A stretch of 64,000 nt of DNA, taken from the NCBI GenBank assembly GCA_964370185.1, contig CAYJIJ010000002.1:28609-92608 (forward strand), given 5' to 3'. Of this stretch, positions 26,600-35,818 are shown in pieces. This DNA comes from CAYJEQ01 sp964370185. Its GTDB lineage: Bacteria > Bacillota > Clostridia > Oscillospirales > Ruminococcaceae. A program made the translations under genes and the position numbers. Under the pieces are notes generated by a model. It was not told the origin of the DNA. It did no database searches and was given only the letters and a program-made list of their open reading frames with translations. The stretch's first letter is position 1, and every line of letters begins with the position of its first letter.

Positions 26600-26682
26600 C
26601 TACTTTAACAAGGTTTTAATAGATAATTAAAGCTTTAAAAGAAATAATATTAAGTGTAGCTTTAATTATGGGTATAAATTTA

Positions 26683-27522
26683 TTAGTGCTTTTTACCATT
26701 TAAATGGATTAACCAGTAGAAAAATCCTATAAATATCGCACCACCGATGAAATTTCCAATAGTAACAGGGAGGAGGTTGTTTATAAACATATTTCCCCAA
26801 GTGATTGAATCCATTTTATCAGCTGTAACGCCATAAAGTGTTTCAACAGATGCAAGGAATTCAGGGTCGCTTGATTTAGCAAATATACCTGCAGGAATAT
26901 AGTACATGTTTGCAACTGAGTGCTCATACCCCGAGATAACAAATACCAAAATAGGGAAGAACATAGCCCAAATTTTGCCCGCTACATCACCAGCAGAAGC
27001 TGCCATCCATACAGCCACACACACAAGTATATTACATAGTATACCCAATATGAGTGCTGGCATGAAGTCGAGTGTTGCTTTACCATAAGCTACTTTAAGC
27101 GTGTAACCACCAACACCTGCGGCGGAAAGTTGACCTGTTTCAGCTATCATATAAGCCATTAATACACTACCAATAAAGTTTCCTACATATACCATGATAA
27201 GATTAGTGATCATCGCTACAGGTGAAATTTTCTTTTCAAGGACGGACATTAAATTTAAACAGTTGCCGGTGAAAAGTTCGCCACCAGCCAGTACGATTAT
27301 AATGAGCCCTGCTGGGAATATAGCACCTGCTAAAGTTTTAGCTAATCCATATGACTCGATGGTGTGTGCAGCAATATTGGTTGAATGGCATACTAATGCG
27401 AGGAACATACCCGCCATGAATCCGAAAAGAAGCTGCTTCATTAACGGATTTGAAGTCTTTTTTACCCCAACTTTTACAAAAACATCAGCGATTTCTGGGG
27501 ATGAATAATATAGTTTTTCCAC
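26683..27522 (-). CDS. Formate/nitrite transporter family channel (FocA-like)
   Basis: The 279-residue membrane protein is of the FNT family with six hydrophobic segments. The conserved histidine lies in SGYEHSVANMYYIPAG, and a lysine aligns with the formate-gating Lys in YGKATLDF, the residue pair linked to formate transport in FocA. It starts at GTG behind AGAAAGG. Its place after fhs, fchA and hutD suggests it exports the formate made from histidine. Nitrite or hydrosulfide transport by other FNT members is an alternative. Confidence 0.87.
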   Translation of the reverse strand: MEKLYYSSPEIADVFVKVGVKKTSNPLMKQLLFGFMAGMFLALVCHSTNIAAHTIESYGLAKTLAGAIFPAGLIIIVLAGGELFTGNCLNLMSVLEKKISPVAMITNLIMVYVGNFIGSVLMAYMIAETGQLSAAGVGGYTLKVAYGKATLDFMPALILGILCNILVCVAVWMAASAGDVAGKIWAMFFPILVFVISGYEHSVANMYYIPAGIFAKSSDPEFLASVETLYGVTADKMDSITWGNMFINNLLPVTIGNFIGGAIFIGFFYWLIHLNGKKH

Positions 27523-27555
27523 TTGTACAAAGCCTTTCTAAAATTAAGTTAAATA

Positions 27556-28140
27556 CTACCTAAATATTTTTACACCAACAGCTACTACATCCGAATTTTC
27601 GTTTGCAGATGATATAGTTATCTTTAAAGGTGAGTTCATTATTAGATAGTCGTATTTTGAAAGACTAATTTCAGTTTTTTCGCCATCACACTGAATTTCT
27701 GCTCTAACATCATCTGAAAGGATGAAAAATCCCGATGTAGAGGACTCAGAAATATGCAGGGTATTATTTGCAGACACGGGGAAGATATCCCCAGAGATGC
27801 CTTCTTTTAGCATTAGATTAAAATCCATGCATTTACCATAGCATTTTGTTGTGTAGGAACCACTGAAATAATCTTTCTCAAAGGGGGCAAGTTTTGCCTC
27901 ATGATGGTCTTTATGTATCAAATGCATAGAGCCGTCAAGTGGCATGATGTACCTATTAAAGCCGTTTAGTGGAGTGAAATCACTCTCATCTATTTCAACA
28001 GTAGCAGAAGATATCCTGTAATCGAAATTTCTGTCCGCATATACACTGCCCTCGGGCTGTATGCAGATTTCACGGGTTTTACCACCGCTCCAACTGCTCA
28101 CTTTTGAGTCCGAAGCTTTTATTAAACGGTAATTAATCAA
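27556..28140 (-). CDS. hutD: HutD family protein
   Basis: The 194-residue cupin-like protein has the HutD/Ves opening pattern (SSWSGGKTREICIQPEG) and FDYRISSATVEIDESDFTPLNG. HutD proteins accompany histidine-utilisation genes, where they are thought to limit or tune hut activity, and no catalytic reaction is established. It starts at TTG 28140 behind AAGGGGAGA. It sits between fchA and the FocA-like gene. Confidence 0.85.
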   Translation of the reverse strand: MINYRLIKASDSKVSSWSGGKTREICIQPEGSVYADRNFDYRISSATVEIDESDFTPLNGFNRYIMPLDGSMHLIHKDHHEAKLAPFEKDYFSGSYTTKCYGKCMDFNLMLKEGISGDIFPVSANNTLHISESSTSGFFILSDDVRAEIQCDGEKTEISLSKYDYLIMNSPLKITISSANENSDVVAVGVKIFR

Positions 28141-28192
28141 AAAAAATCTCCCCTTAATATTATTGTGCTGTTAAACAAAGCAAAAGCTTTTA

Positions 28193-28229
28193 TTTGTTAG
28201 TTCCACTGTAAAATAGTGGAACTAACAAA
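28193..28229. other. Perfect 15-bp hairpin between fchA and hutD
   Basis: TTTGTTAGTTCCACT (28193-28207) and AGTGGAACTAACAAA (28215-28229) are exact complements. No T-tract follows on either strand, so it is not a clean terminator. A second, shorter pair (ACACCAA/TTGGTGT) lies just to the right, before fchA. It could be an attenuator, a processing site or an mRNA-stability element that lowers hutD expression. Confidence 0.6.
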
Positions 28230-28290
28230 CTATTTACATGCCAACACCAAAGCAGCATAAAACCGCCTTGGTGTATTGTAAAAAGTAAAA

Positions 28291-28917
28291 TTACATTGTT
28301 TTAAGTATTTCAGCGTAGATATGGTCAGCCATAGGAAGAGCCTTAGCTAAGATATCTTCACCTTTTTTGCGATAGTCAGCAACGAAATCAGCATCGTTAA
28401 TACCGCCAACATTAATAAGGATATTTAGCCATGCACCTTGTACAGCAGCTTTTAAACTAAGAGCAGCAACACCAAGGTCACTTGCAGCACTTGTATTTGT
28501 TTTACCAAGAGCACTTGAAGTTAATTCTAATGCAGCAAGGGAAAGCTCCATCATTTCCATTGGAGTTTTTGTGCAACCTTTAAGAGCAGCTTGCATAGCA
28601 GCTTTTCTTGCAGCTTTTTCTTCATCTGTTTCTTTAGGCATTGCAAATACAGCGCTTACATCGTTAAATGCTTCTGTATCTCTGTCGATAACATCAATGA
28701 ATTCATTTTTTAGTGCAGTAGCTTTTTCCATAATTTCTGTAGCTAAAGCTTCGTTATCTTTATATTTAGCTTTACCGATTGTTAGAGCAGCAACCATGTT
28801 TGTAAGGCTGATACCAAGTGCACCTGAAAGAGCAGCAGCGGAGCCACCACCAGGAGCTGGAGCGTCGGAAGCAAGTACATTTACAAATTCATTAACTTTC
28901 ATTTCTACAAGTTTCAT
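28291..28917 (-). CDS. fchA: Methenyltetrahydrofolate cyclohydrolase FchA (formimino-THF cyclodeaminase-like)
   Basis: The 208-residue protein belongs to the FTCD_C/FchA family: SDAPAPGGGSAAALSGALG near the N-terminus and a mostly helical body. In this setting it could deaminate formimino-THF to methenyl-THF and/or hydrolyse methenyl-THF to 10-formyl-THF. It follows fhs and ftcD, matching the histidine-to-formate route. Start ATG behind ATGGAGA. Confidence 0.92.
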   Translation of the reverse strand: MKLVEMKVNEFVNVLASDAPAPGGGSAAALSGALGISLTNMVAALTIGKAKYKDNEALATEIMEKATALKNEFIDVIDRDTEAFNDVSAVFAMPKETDEEKAARKAAMQAALKGCTKTPMEMMELSLAALELTSSALGKTNTSAASDLGVAALSLKAAVQGAWLNILINVGGINDADFVADYRKKGEDILAKALPMADHIYAEILKTM

Positions 28918-29014
28918 AATAAATCTCCATTCTATTTGTGAAACACCCTATATTTATCACCAAAATTCGGCAATATTAGTAAAGGTGACGATGAATTTTT
29001 TCCAAAATCCTCAA

Positions 29015-29038
29015 ATCCCCTCTCGTTAAAGAGGGGAT
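29015..29038 (-). terminator. Hairpin between fhs and fchA
   Basis: ATCCCCTCT (29015-29023) and AGAGGGGAT (29030-29038) form a perfect 9-bp stem. On the minus strand it is followed by TTTGAGGATTTT, a poor T-tract, so partial termination is likely, giving fhs more transcript than fchA. Confidence 0.55.
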
Positions 29039-29063
29039 AGAAGTTTATAAGCTTAACTTATTC

Positions 29064-30740
29064 TTAGAATAAGCCAGAAATGTTGCCGTTTTCATCAATG
29101 TCAATTTTCTCGGAAGAAGGAACTTTAGGTAGACCTGGCATTGTCATGATATCGCCTGTTAGAGCAACTATGAAGCCAGCACCTGCGGAAACCTTAACAT
29201 TTTTGATGGAAATTTTGAAGCCTTCAGGACGGCCGTATTTTGTAGCAACATCGGAGAAGGAGTACTGAGTTTTAGCCATACAAACTGGTAGATTGCCAAA
29301 GCCGAGTTTTTCGAGCTTTTCAATTTCTTTGCTTGCAAGGGAGGAGAACTCAACACCGCTACCGCCGTAGATTTTCTTAACGATAGTTTCGATTTTTTCT
29401 TTGATTGGAGCTTCATCTTCGTAAACGAATTTGAAGTTCTTAGCTTCGCCACTTTCAACAAGACGGATAACTTCGTTAGCAAGTTCGATACCGCCTTCGC
29501 TACCCTTGCCCCAAACTTCGGATAGAGCAACATTAACGCCTAAAGCTCTGCACTTATCTTCAATAAGTTTTAGTTCTTCTTCGCTATCTGTTGGGAAGCG
29601 GTTGATAGCAACTACTGCTGGTAGGCCGTAGTGTACTGTAACATTTTCGATATGTTTTAGTAGGTTTTCCATACCTGCAGCAAGAGCATCCATGTTTGTT
29701 GTGCCAAGCTCAGTTTTTGGAACACCACCATGCATTTTAAGAGCCTTAACTGTAGCAACGATAACAACAGCGTCAGGACGAAGACCGGATTTACGGCACT
29801 TGATGTCGATGAATTTTTCAGCACCAAGGTCAGCACCGAAGCCAGCTTCTGTAACTACATAATCAGCAATTTTAAGAGCTGTTTTTGTAGCGATAACTGT
29901 ATTACAACCATGTGCGATATTAGCAAAAGGACCGCCGTGGATGAACGCAGGTGTATGCTCAAGAGTTTGAACAAGGTTTGGTTTGATAGCATCTTTAAGT
30001 AGAGCAGCCATAGCGCCGTGAGCGTTTAGCTGACCTGCTGTGATAGGAGCATCATCCCTTGTGTAACCGATGATCATTTTAGCAAGGTTTTCTTTTAGCT
30101 CGCTTAGGTTATTGGATAGGCAAAGTGCAGCCATGATTTCAGAAGCAACAACGATGTCGTAGCCATCTTCACGAGGAACACCGTTTGTTTTGCCATTTAG
30201 ACCACAAGCGATGTATCTGATCTGACGGTCATTCATGTCAACGCAACGTTTCCATGTGATTTTACGGCAGTCAATAGCAAGTGCATTGCCGTGGAAGATG
30301 TGGTTATCAATTACAGCTGCAAGAAGGTTGTTAGCTGCACCGATAGCGTGGAAGTCACCTGTGAAGTGTAGGTTGATATCTTCCATAGGAACTACCTGAG
30401 CGTAACCGCCGCCAGCTGCACCACCCTTAACGCCGAATACAGGGCCAAGGGAAGGCTCACGAAGAGCGATGATTGTGTTTTTACCAACAGCCTTTAGTGA
30501 GTCACCAAGACCAACAACTGTTGTTGTTTTACCTTCACCAGCTGGTGTAGGAGTGATAGCTGTTACAAGTACTAATTTACCTTTTAGAGGCTTGTCAGCA
30601 AACTTGTGGATGTCAACTTTAGCTTTGTAGTTGCCGTATAGTTCGAGCTCTTCTCTTGTAAGACCTAAACCAGCTGCAACTTCTTCTATTGGAAGCATTT
30701 TGCTTTCTTGTGCTATTTCGATATCAGATTTAAAACCCAT
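29064..30740 (-). CDS. fhs: Formate-tetrahydrofolate ligase Fhs
   Basis: The enzyme interconverts formate, THF and ATP with 10-formyl-THF, ADP and phosphate. The N-terminal MGFKSDIEIAQESKMLPI is typical. The ATP site TPTPAGEGKTTTVVGLGDSL is near residues 64-83, and REPSLGPVFGVKGGAAGGGYAQV segments follow. ATG 30740 gives 558 residues, the normal length. A GTG four codons upstream is too close to AAAGG. Within a hut operon it probably runs in the ATP-forming direction. Confidence 0.95.
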   Translation of the reverse strand: MGFKSDIEIAQESKMLPIEEVAAGLGLTREELELYGNYKAKVDIHKFADKPLKGKLVLVTAITPTPAGEGKTTTVVGLGDSLKAVGKNTIIALREPSLGPVFGVKGGAAGGGYAQVVPMEDINLHFTGDFHAIGAANNLLAAVIDNHIFHGNALAIDCRKITWKRCVDMNDRQIRYIACGLNGKTNGVPREDGYDIVVASEIMAALCLSNNLSELKENLAKMIIGYTRDDAPITAGQLNAHGAMAALLKDAIKPNLVQTLEHTPAFIHGGPFANIAHGCNTVIATKTALKIADYVVTEAGFGADLGAEKFIDIKCRKSGLRPDAVVIVATVKALKMHGGVPKTELGTTNMDALAAGMENLLKHIENVTVHYGLPAVVAINRFPTDSEEELKLIEDKCRALGVNVALSEVWGKGSEGGIELANEVIRLVESGEAKNFKFVYEDEAPIKEKIETIVKKIYGGSGVEFSSLASKEIEKLEKLGFGNLPVCMAKTQYSFSDVATKYGRPEGFKISIKNVKVSAGAGFIVALTGDIMTMPGLPKVPSSEKIDIDENGNISGLF

Positions 30741-30793
30741 GATGATAAACACCTTTCAATAAAAAATTATTTTATATAGTTATAAATTTAAAA

Positions 30794-31693
30794 TTAGCCT
30801 AAAAGTCTATTTTCAAATACCTGTGCATCGTAATCAAATCCTTCGATTTGGAAGTAGTACTCAGCTGCATCACAAAGTGCTCTTGCAGGAATTGTACCGA
30901 TTACTTCACTACCAAGGATGGAAACGCCCCATCTTTGTGCTTCAAACTTGATTGTTTCATACACTCTGTATAGAGGTGTACCTTCGAAGTCAACCATGTT
31001 CATTGAAACCTGAGCAATATTTCTATCTTCAAGCATTACGCCGATAGCTTTGCAGTATTTGTAACCACCACCCGAAGAACGGATGCTTTTAGCGATTTTA
31101 TTAGCAATTTCGATATCGGAAGTGTTTAGGTTTACATTAAATGCAACAAGAGTTTTTCTCGCGCCAATAGCTGTGATACCAGCTGTTGGATGGATAGCTC
31201 TTTCACCGAAGTCAGGAGCCCATTCTTCTTCAAGAAGTTTTTCAGGCATACCTTCAAACTGACCTTTACGGCAAGTTGCAAGATTTTTTCTCTTAGCTGT
31301 GGAAGCGCTGTCCTCATATAGGAAGCTTGGAATTTTTAGTTCATTCCAAATTCTTTCAGCAAGTTTCTTTGAAAGTTCCACGCACTCATCAACAGTAACA
31401 TCCTTTACAGGAACGAAAGGAATAACATCGGTAGCGCCCATTCTTGGATGTTCACCCGAATGTTTTGTCATGTCGATTTTTTCTGCTGCAAGTTTGCAAA
31501 GTCTGAAAGCAACTTCGCTAACTCCTTCAGGTGTACCTACCATTGTGAACACGCTACGGTTGTGGCTTGCGTCTGCTGAATAATCAAGCAGTGTAACTCC
31601 TGGGACGCTGTTGCACTCGTTTACAAGTGCGTCGATAACGCTTTGGTCTCTACCCTCGCTAAAATTTGGGATGCATTCTACGATTTTAGCCAT
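30794..31693 (-). CDS. ftcD: Glutamate formimidoyltransferase
   Basis: The 299-residue protein is the transferase domain alone, without the cyclodeaminase domain fused in animals. KIVECIPNFSEGRD at the N-terminus and KHSGEHPRMGATDVIPFVP with the catalytic histidine are present. It moves the formimino group from formiminoglutamate to THF. The start at ATG 31693 has GAAGGAG nine bases upstream. A longer reading from 31762 has no family support. The 148-base gap to hutI holds only a weak AAGCGA/TCGCTT hairpin. Confidence 0.94.
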   Translation of the reverse strand: MAKIVECIPNFSEGRDQSVIDALVNECNSVPGVTLLDYSADASHNRSVFTMVGTPEGVSEVAFRLCKLAAEKIDMTKHSGEHPRMGATDVIPFVPVKDVTVDECVELSKKLAERIWNELKIPSFLYEDSASTAKRKNLATCRKGQFEGMPEKLLEEEWAPDFGERAIHPTAGITAIGARKTLVAFNVNLNTSDIEIANKIAKSIRSSGGGYKYCKAIGVMLEDRNIAQVSMNMVDFEGTPLYRVYETIKFEAQRWGVSILGSEVIGTIPARALCDAAEYYFQIEGFDYDAQVFENRLLG

Positions 31694-31841
31694 TTTTTCC
31701 ATCTCCTTCAAACAAATAAATTTATTTAAACTCAACGACCCTTTCAATCCTCCGAATACCAATTAGTCATTGCTACTCGGCCCAAAGGAAGAAAGCGACA
31801 ATATTCCGTATCGCTTTGCATTGAATTTTAGGCACTTTTCC

Positions 31842-33098
31842 TTATGCAAACCTATCAAAAATAAGCTTGCCTTTCTTAATTACCTTCTCCACAGAACTTA
31901 CTCCAATGTGATATGGAATATACTTATAGGAGGGGAATTCAAGGACTATTATATCACCTTGTTTGCCAATGTCAATACTTCCGATAATATTTTCTCTGCC
32001 AACTGCCGCAGCACCGTTAATTGTAAGCGCAGTAACTGCTTCTTCTACCGAAATGTTCATGTAGAGAGTACAGAGTAAAAATGCGAATGCAATGTTTTCA
32101 CAGAAGCAGCTTCCAGGGTTAAAGTCTGTAGCAATTGAAAGCGCACAGCCTTTATCTATAATTTCACGACCTCTTGCATAATCCTCTTTCAGATTAAATG
32201 CAGTAACAGGGAGGACGGTGGCAATAACATTGTTTTTAGCCATAGCCTCAATGCCTGCATCGGATGCCTGCAATAGATGGTCGGCAGAAGTACAACCAAT
32301 TTCAGCTGCAAGCTCTGCTCCGCCAAGTTGTACTATTTCATCTGCGTGAATTTTTGTTTTAAAGCCCATTTCCTTAGCTTTGCCAAGGAGCTTTCTGCCA
32401 TGTTCAACTGTAAATACATTTTGTTCAACAAATATATCAACAAATTCTGCAAGGTCTTTTTCCTTTACAACGGGCATAACTTTTTCTATCATAAAGTCGA
32501 TGAACTCATCTTCTTTGCCTTTATATTCTTTTGGCACAGAGTGAGCACCTAAAAATGTTCTTACAATTTCAACAGGCTGTAAAGCTTCAAGTTCTTTAAG
32601 TGCTTCGAGCTGCTTAATTTCTGTATCAAAATCAAGACCGTATCCACTTTTGCCCTCAATTGTAGTTACACCGAAAGAAACCATTGATTTAAGTCTTTTA
32701 AGAGCTGTTTCGATAAGTTCTTCTTTAGAAGCGTTAGCAGTTCCACTAACAGAGTTTATGATACCGCCGCCTCTTTGCATAATTTCCATATATGAAACGC
32801 CTTGTAGACGCCAGTTAAATTCGTCTGCACGATAACCGCCAAATACAAGGTGGGTGTGGCTGTCAACAAAACCGGGGAGTACAGCCTTGCCTGTTGCGTC
32901 AATTACTTCACAATCAGCTTCGCTGTATTTTGCAAGTATTTCATCAGTAGTGCCAACAGCTTCTATAATGCCATCAACAACATATACTGCACCATTCTCA
33001 ATTATATGGAGGTTGTTCATTTCTTCCTTGCCCTTTTTTGCGGTAAAACCACTACAAGTAACAAGTTCATTTGCGTTTTTAATAATTAGTTTTCCCAT
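31842..33098 (-). CDS. hutI: Imidazolonepropionase HutI
   Basis: The 418-residue amidohydrolase opens imidazolone propionate to formiminoglutamate. The metal-binding DSHTHLVFGGYRADEF, the HADEIVQLGGAELAAEIG segment and ATDFNPGSCFCENI are characteristic. The start has AGGAGG upstream. The assembly gap lies 135 bases before the gene, so its true distance to hutU is uncertain. Confidence 0.96.
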   Translation of the reverse strand: MGKLIIKNANELVTCSGFTAKKGKEEMNNLHIIENGAVYVVDGIIEAVGTTDEILAKYSEADCEVIDATGKAVLPGFVDSHTHLVFGGYRADEFNWRLQGVSYMEIMQRGGGIINSVSGTANASKEELIETALKRLKSMVSFGVTTIEGKSGYGLDFDTEIKQLEALKELEALQPVEIVRTFLGAHSVPKEYKGKEDEFIDFMIEKVMPVVKEKDLAEFVDIFVEQNVFTVEHGRKLLGKAKEMGFKTKIHADEIVQLGGAELAAEIGCTSADHLLQASDAGIEAMAKNNVIATVLPVTAFNLKEDYARGREIIDKGCALSIATDFNPGSCFCENIAFAFLLCTLYMNISVEEAVTALTINGAAAVGRENIIGSIDIGKQGDIIVLEFPSYKYIPYHIGVSSVEKVIKKGKLIFDRFA

Positions 33099-33178
33099 TG
33101 GAAATTTCCTCCTAAATTTAAATTACTTTAAGCTAAAATGAATGAAACATCAGTGGATGTTAGAATAACTTTCGTTTA

Positions 33179-33233
33179 TTTTAAGCTTAAAAAGTTATCT
33201 GTTTTAATCTTCTTAAATACCATTAAGGCATGG
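33179..33233. repeat. 55-bp direct repeat, left flank of assembly gap 1
   Basis: These 55 bases are identical to 33334-33388 on the other side of the N run. A shared end of exactly this length is typical of two contigs that overlap by one assembler k-mer. Confidence 0.95.
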
Positions 33234-33333
33234 NNNNNNNNNNNNNNNNNNNNNNNNNNNNNNNNNNNNNNNNNNNNNNNNNNNNNNNNNNNNNNNNNNN
33301 NNNNNNNNNNNNNNNNNNNNNNNNNNNNNNNNN
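33234..33333. other. Assembly gap (100 N)
   Basis: A run of exactly 100 N, the conventional placeholder for a gap of unknown size, lies between hutI and hutU. Apart from the flanking 55-bp repeat, the 332-base interval 33099-33430 holds an AT-rich stretch with the palindrome TTTTAAGCTTAAAA and the hairpin at 33384. No gene is visible. Confidence 0.98.
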
Positions 33334-33388
33334 TTTTAAGCTTAAAAAGTTATCTGTTTTAATCTTCTTAAATACCATTAAGGCATGG
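33334..33388. repeat. 55-bp direct repeat, right flank of assembly gap 1
   Basis: Identical to 33179-33233. Its last bases form the start of the hairpin at 33384-33412. Confidence 0.95.
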
Positions 33389-33412
33389 GGAACTCGTTAA
33401 GAGTTCCCCATG
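33384..33412 (-). terminator. Hairpin downstream of hutU
   Basis: CATGGGGAACTC (33384-33395) and GAGTTCCCCATG (33401-33412) are perfect complements with a 5-base loop. On the minus strand only TGCCTTAATGG follows, so termination would be weak. Confidence 0.55.
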
Positions 33413-33430
33413 ACCTCGAATAAATAAATC

Positions 33431-35452
33431 TTATTTAAATAGTTTAGCAACTTCATTTTTAACGAGTTCGTCGTTAGCAATGTAAGGGATAGTAATATGA
33501 TCTGTTGCAGGGTTTAGATCATTGTATTCCATAGAAGTGGACATAGCATTTTCATTTCTTGCCCAGTTTCTTCTTGCAACACCACCCATAACATCCCAAA
33601 GCATAGCGGAAGCAATAGTGTCGCCAGCTCTCTGAGAACCGTCAAGAACCATACCGAAACCACCGTTTACGGATTTGCTTACACCAACACCACCGCCGTT
33701 GTGTAGAGCGATAAGGCTCATACCTCTTGCAGCATTACCAGCATAGCACTGTACAGCCATGTCAACTGTTACATTACTGCCGTCCTTGATGTTTGATGTT
33801 TCACGGAATGGGCTATCAGTACCACTAACATCATGATGGTCACGGCCAAGCATTACAGGGCCGATTTCACCGTTAGCGATCATTTCGTTAAACTTAAGAG
33901 CGATTTTTTGTCTGCCATAAGCATCTTGGTAAAGAATTCTTGCCTGTGTACCAACAACAAGTTTATTCTTTTCAGCGTCTCTAATCCAGATCCAGTTGTC
34001 TCTGTCTTGTCCACGTCTTGTTGGGTCGATGCAATCCATAGCAGCCTGGTCAGTTTTTCTTAGATCTTCTGGGTCACCGCTTAGGCAAACCCAACGGAAT
34101 GGGCCATAACCGTAGTCGAATAGCATTGGTCCCATGATATCTTCAACATATGAAGGCCAGATAAAGCCATCTTTATCATCGTAGCCGTTTTTGGATATTT
34201 CAGTAACACCTGCATCAAATACGGATTTCATGAATGCATTACCGTAGTCGAAGAAGTATGTGCCTTTTTCTGTAAGAGCCTTAACAGCATTGTAGTGACG
34301 AATAAGTGTTTCATCAACAAGTTTGTTAAATTTAGCTGGGTCTGCTTTAAGCATTGCAGTTCTTTCTTCGAAAGTCATGTCAGCTGGGCAGTAACCACCT
34401 TCGTAAACAGCATGACAAGAAGTCTGGTCGGAAAGAAGTGGGATTTCTATATTATTGTTAACAGCATACTCAAGAAGATCTACGATGTTACCATGGTAAG
34501 CGATGGACATAGCTTCTTTCTTATCCATGGATTCTTGAGCCCATGCAAAAGCTTCGCCAGCATCAGCAGTAACTTTAGTTACCCAACCTTGGCTGTGTCT
34601 TGTTACGATTCTGGAGTAATCAACTTCAGCTACGATACCAACACCGTTAGCAATTTCGATAGCTTTAGGCTGTGCACCACTCATGCCGCCAAGACCGGAA
34701 GTAACGAATAGTACGCCGGATAGGTCACCATCATCAGGGATGCCAAGTTTTTGACGACCAGCGTTTAGAACTGTGTTAAATGTACCATGAACGATACCCT
34801 GAGGGCCGATGTACATCCAACCACCAGCAGTCATCTGACCGTAGTTAGTAACACCCATAGCAGCAGCTACTGTGAAGTCCTTAACATTGTCATACATACC
34901 GATCATTAGACCGTTTGTGATGATTACTCTTGGAGCTTCTGGTTTGGATTTAAATAGACCAAGTGGATGTCCGCTCTCTAAAACAAGAGTTTGATCCTGT
35001 GTCATAACTTCAAGATATTTCTTGATAAGTCTGTACTGCATCCAGTTCTGGCAAACCTGTCCAGTTTCACCATAAGTAACAAGCTCATAAGGATAAAGAC
35101 AGATTTCGAAGTCAAGGTTATTATCAATCATAACTTGGAAAGCTTTACCTTCTGTGCAGTTACCTTTGTATTCATCAATTGGCTTACCGTATAGTCTGCC
35201 TTCTGGGCGGAAACGATAGCCATAGATTCTACCTGTTGTTCTAAGTTCTTCTAAGAACTCGGGAGCAAGGGCAGCATGGTGCTGTTCAGGAATGTATCTA
35301 AGTGCATTTCTAAGAGCTGTTTCTGTTTGTGCTTGTGTGAGAACAAAGCCTCTGTCAGGAGCACGGCGGTACTGAGGGTCCATTTTGGGCATTTCAGGTA
35401 ATGTGTCATCAAGTTTGATAACCATTGCGTTTTTAATGTCAAGATTGTTCAT
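33431..35452 (-). CDS. hutU: Urocanate hydratase HutU (long form)
   Basis: The NAD-dependent enzyme hydrates urocanate to imidazolone propionate. TSGLGGMSGAQPKA and DQTSCHAVYEGGYCP are family signatures. With ATG 35452 (AGAAAGGA upstream) the protein has 673 residues, the longer type known from some Firmicutes, Fusobacteria and animals rather than the roughly 555-residue Pseudomonas form. An in-frame extension to 35587 crosses the promoter and is not credible. Confidence 0.96.
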   Translation of the reverse strand: MNNLDIKNAMVIKLDDTLPEMPKMDPQYRRAPDRGFVLTQAQTETALRNALRYIPEQHHAALAPEFLEELRTTGRIYGYRFRPEGRLYGKPIDEYKGNCTEGKAFQVMIDNNLDFEICLYPYELVTYGETGQVCQNWMQYRLIKKYLEVMTQDQTLVLESGHPLGLFKSKPEAPRVIITNGLMIGMYDNVKDFTVAAAMGVTNYGQMTAGGWMYIGPQGIVHGTFNTVLNAGRQKLGIPDDGDLSGVLFVTSGLGGMSGAQPKAIEIANGVGIVAEVDYSRIVTRHSQGWVTKVTADAGEAFAWAQESMDKKEAMSIAYHGNIVDLLEYAVNNNIEIPLLSDQTSCHAVYEGGYCPADMTFEERTAMLKADPAKFNKLVDETLIRHYNAVKALTEKGTYFFDYGNAFMKSVFDAGVTEISKNGYDDKDGFIWPSYVEDIMGPMLFDYGYGPFRWVCLSGDPEDLRKTDQAAMDCIDPTRRGQDRDNWIWIRDAEKNKLVVGTQARILYQDAYGRQKIALKFNEMIANGEIGPVMLGRDHHDVSGTDSPFRETSNIKDGSNVTVDMAVQCYAGNAARGMSLIALHNGGGVGVSKSVNGGFGMVLDGSQRAGDTIASAMLWDVMGGVARRNWARNENAMSTSMEYNDLNPATDHITIPYIANDELVKNEVAKLFK

Positions 35453-35500
35453 TTTAATTATCCTTTCTTGTCTTGTTATTTGGTGTTTCTCTACAACAAA

Positions 35501-35529
35501 ATGATATAATAATATACCGTAATAGTCAA
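35501..35529 (-). promoter_or_regulatory. Putative promoter of hutU and the downstream hut/folate genes
   Basis: On the minus strand TTGACT (35524-35529) and TATCAT (35501-35506) are 17 bases apart, about 50 bases upstream of the hutU start. Together with the hutH terminator, this suggests hutU begins its own transcript. Confidence 0.6.
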
Positions 35530-35751
35530 TGTTAAAACTGCACAAAAAAACCCTTCCAAATGGGTAATTTATATAAAATGAAACCAAATGAGAGTATACT
35601 ATTTATAAAGAGGGCAAAAAGTGTCAAAAAACACCAATTTAGCGCTTTATCAGAGTGAGTTTTTTAATTGAAAAAATTGCAAAAAATACAAATCAAATAC
35701 TATTATCTGTAAATTATTTTACCCCAATAAATACAAATTATATTCAAAAAC

Positions 35752-35786
35752 ACTACGACTTTCCAAAAAAATCGGAAAGTCGTAGT
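35752..35786 (-). terminator. Terminator of hutH
   Basis: ACTACGACTTTCC (35752-35764) pairs perfectly with GGAAAGTCGTAGT (35774-35786). On the minus strand GTTTTTG follows. It lies 32 bases after the hutH stop. Confidence 0.8.
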
Positions 35787-35818
35787 AAATATAGGTTTAA
35801 TTTTAGAAGGAAACAATT

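Noticed and set aside
26600..26682. THF riboswitch before folC-folT
   Set aside because: The spacer shows only a TAATTAAAGCT/AGCTTTAATTA inverted repeat (26624-26634, 26658-26668), not the THF aptamer sequence.
33138..33362. Open frame that crosses the N run
   Set aside because: Most of it is N, and the flanking sequence is the duplicated 55-bp contig end.
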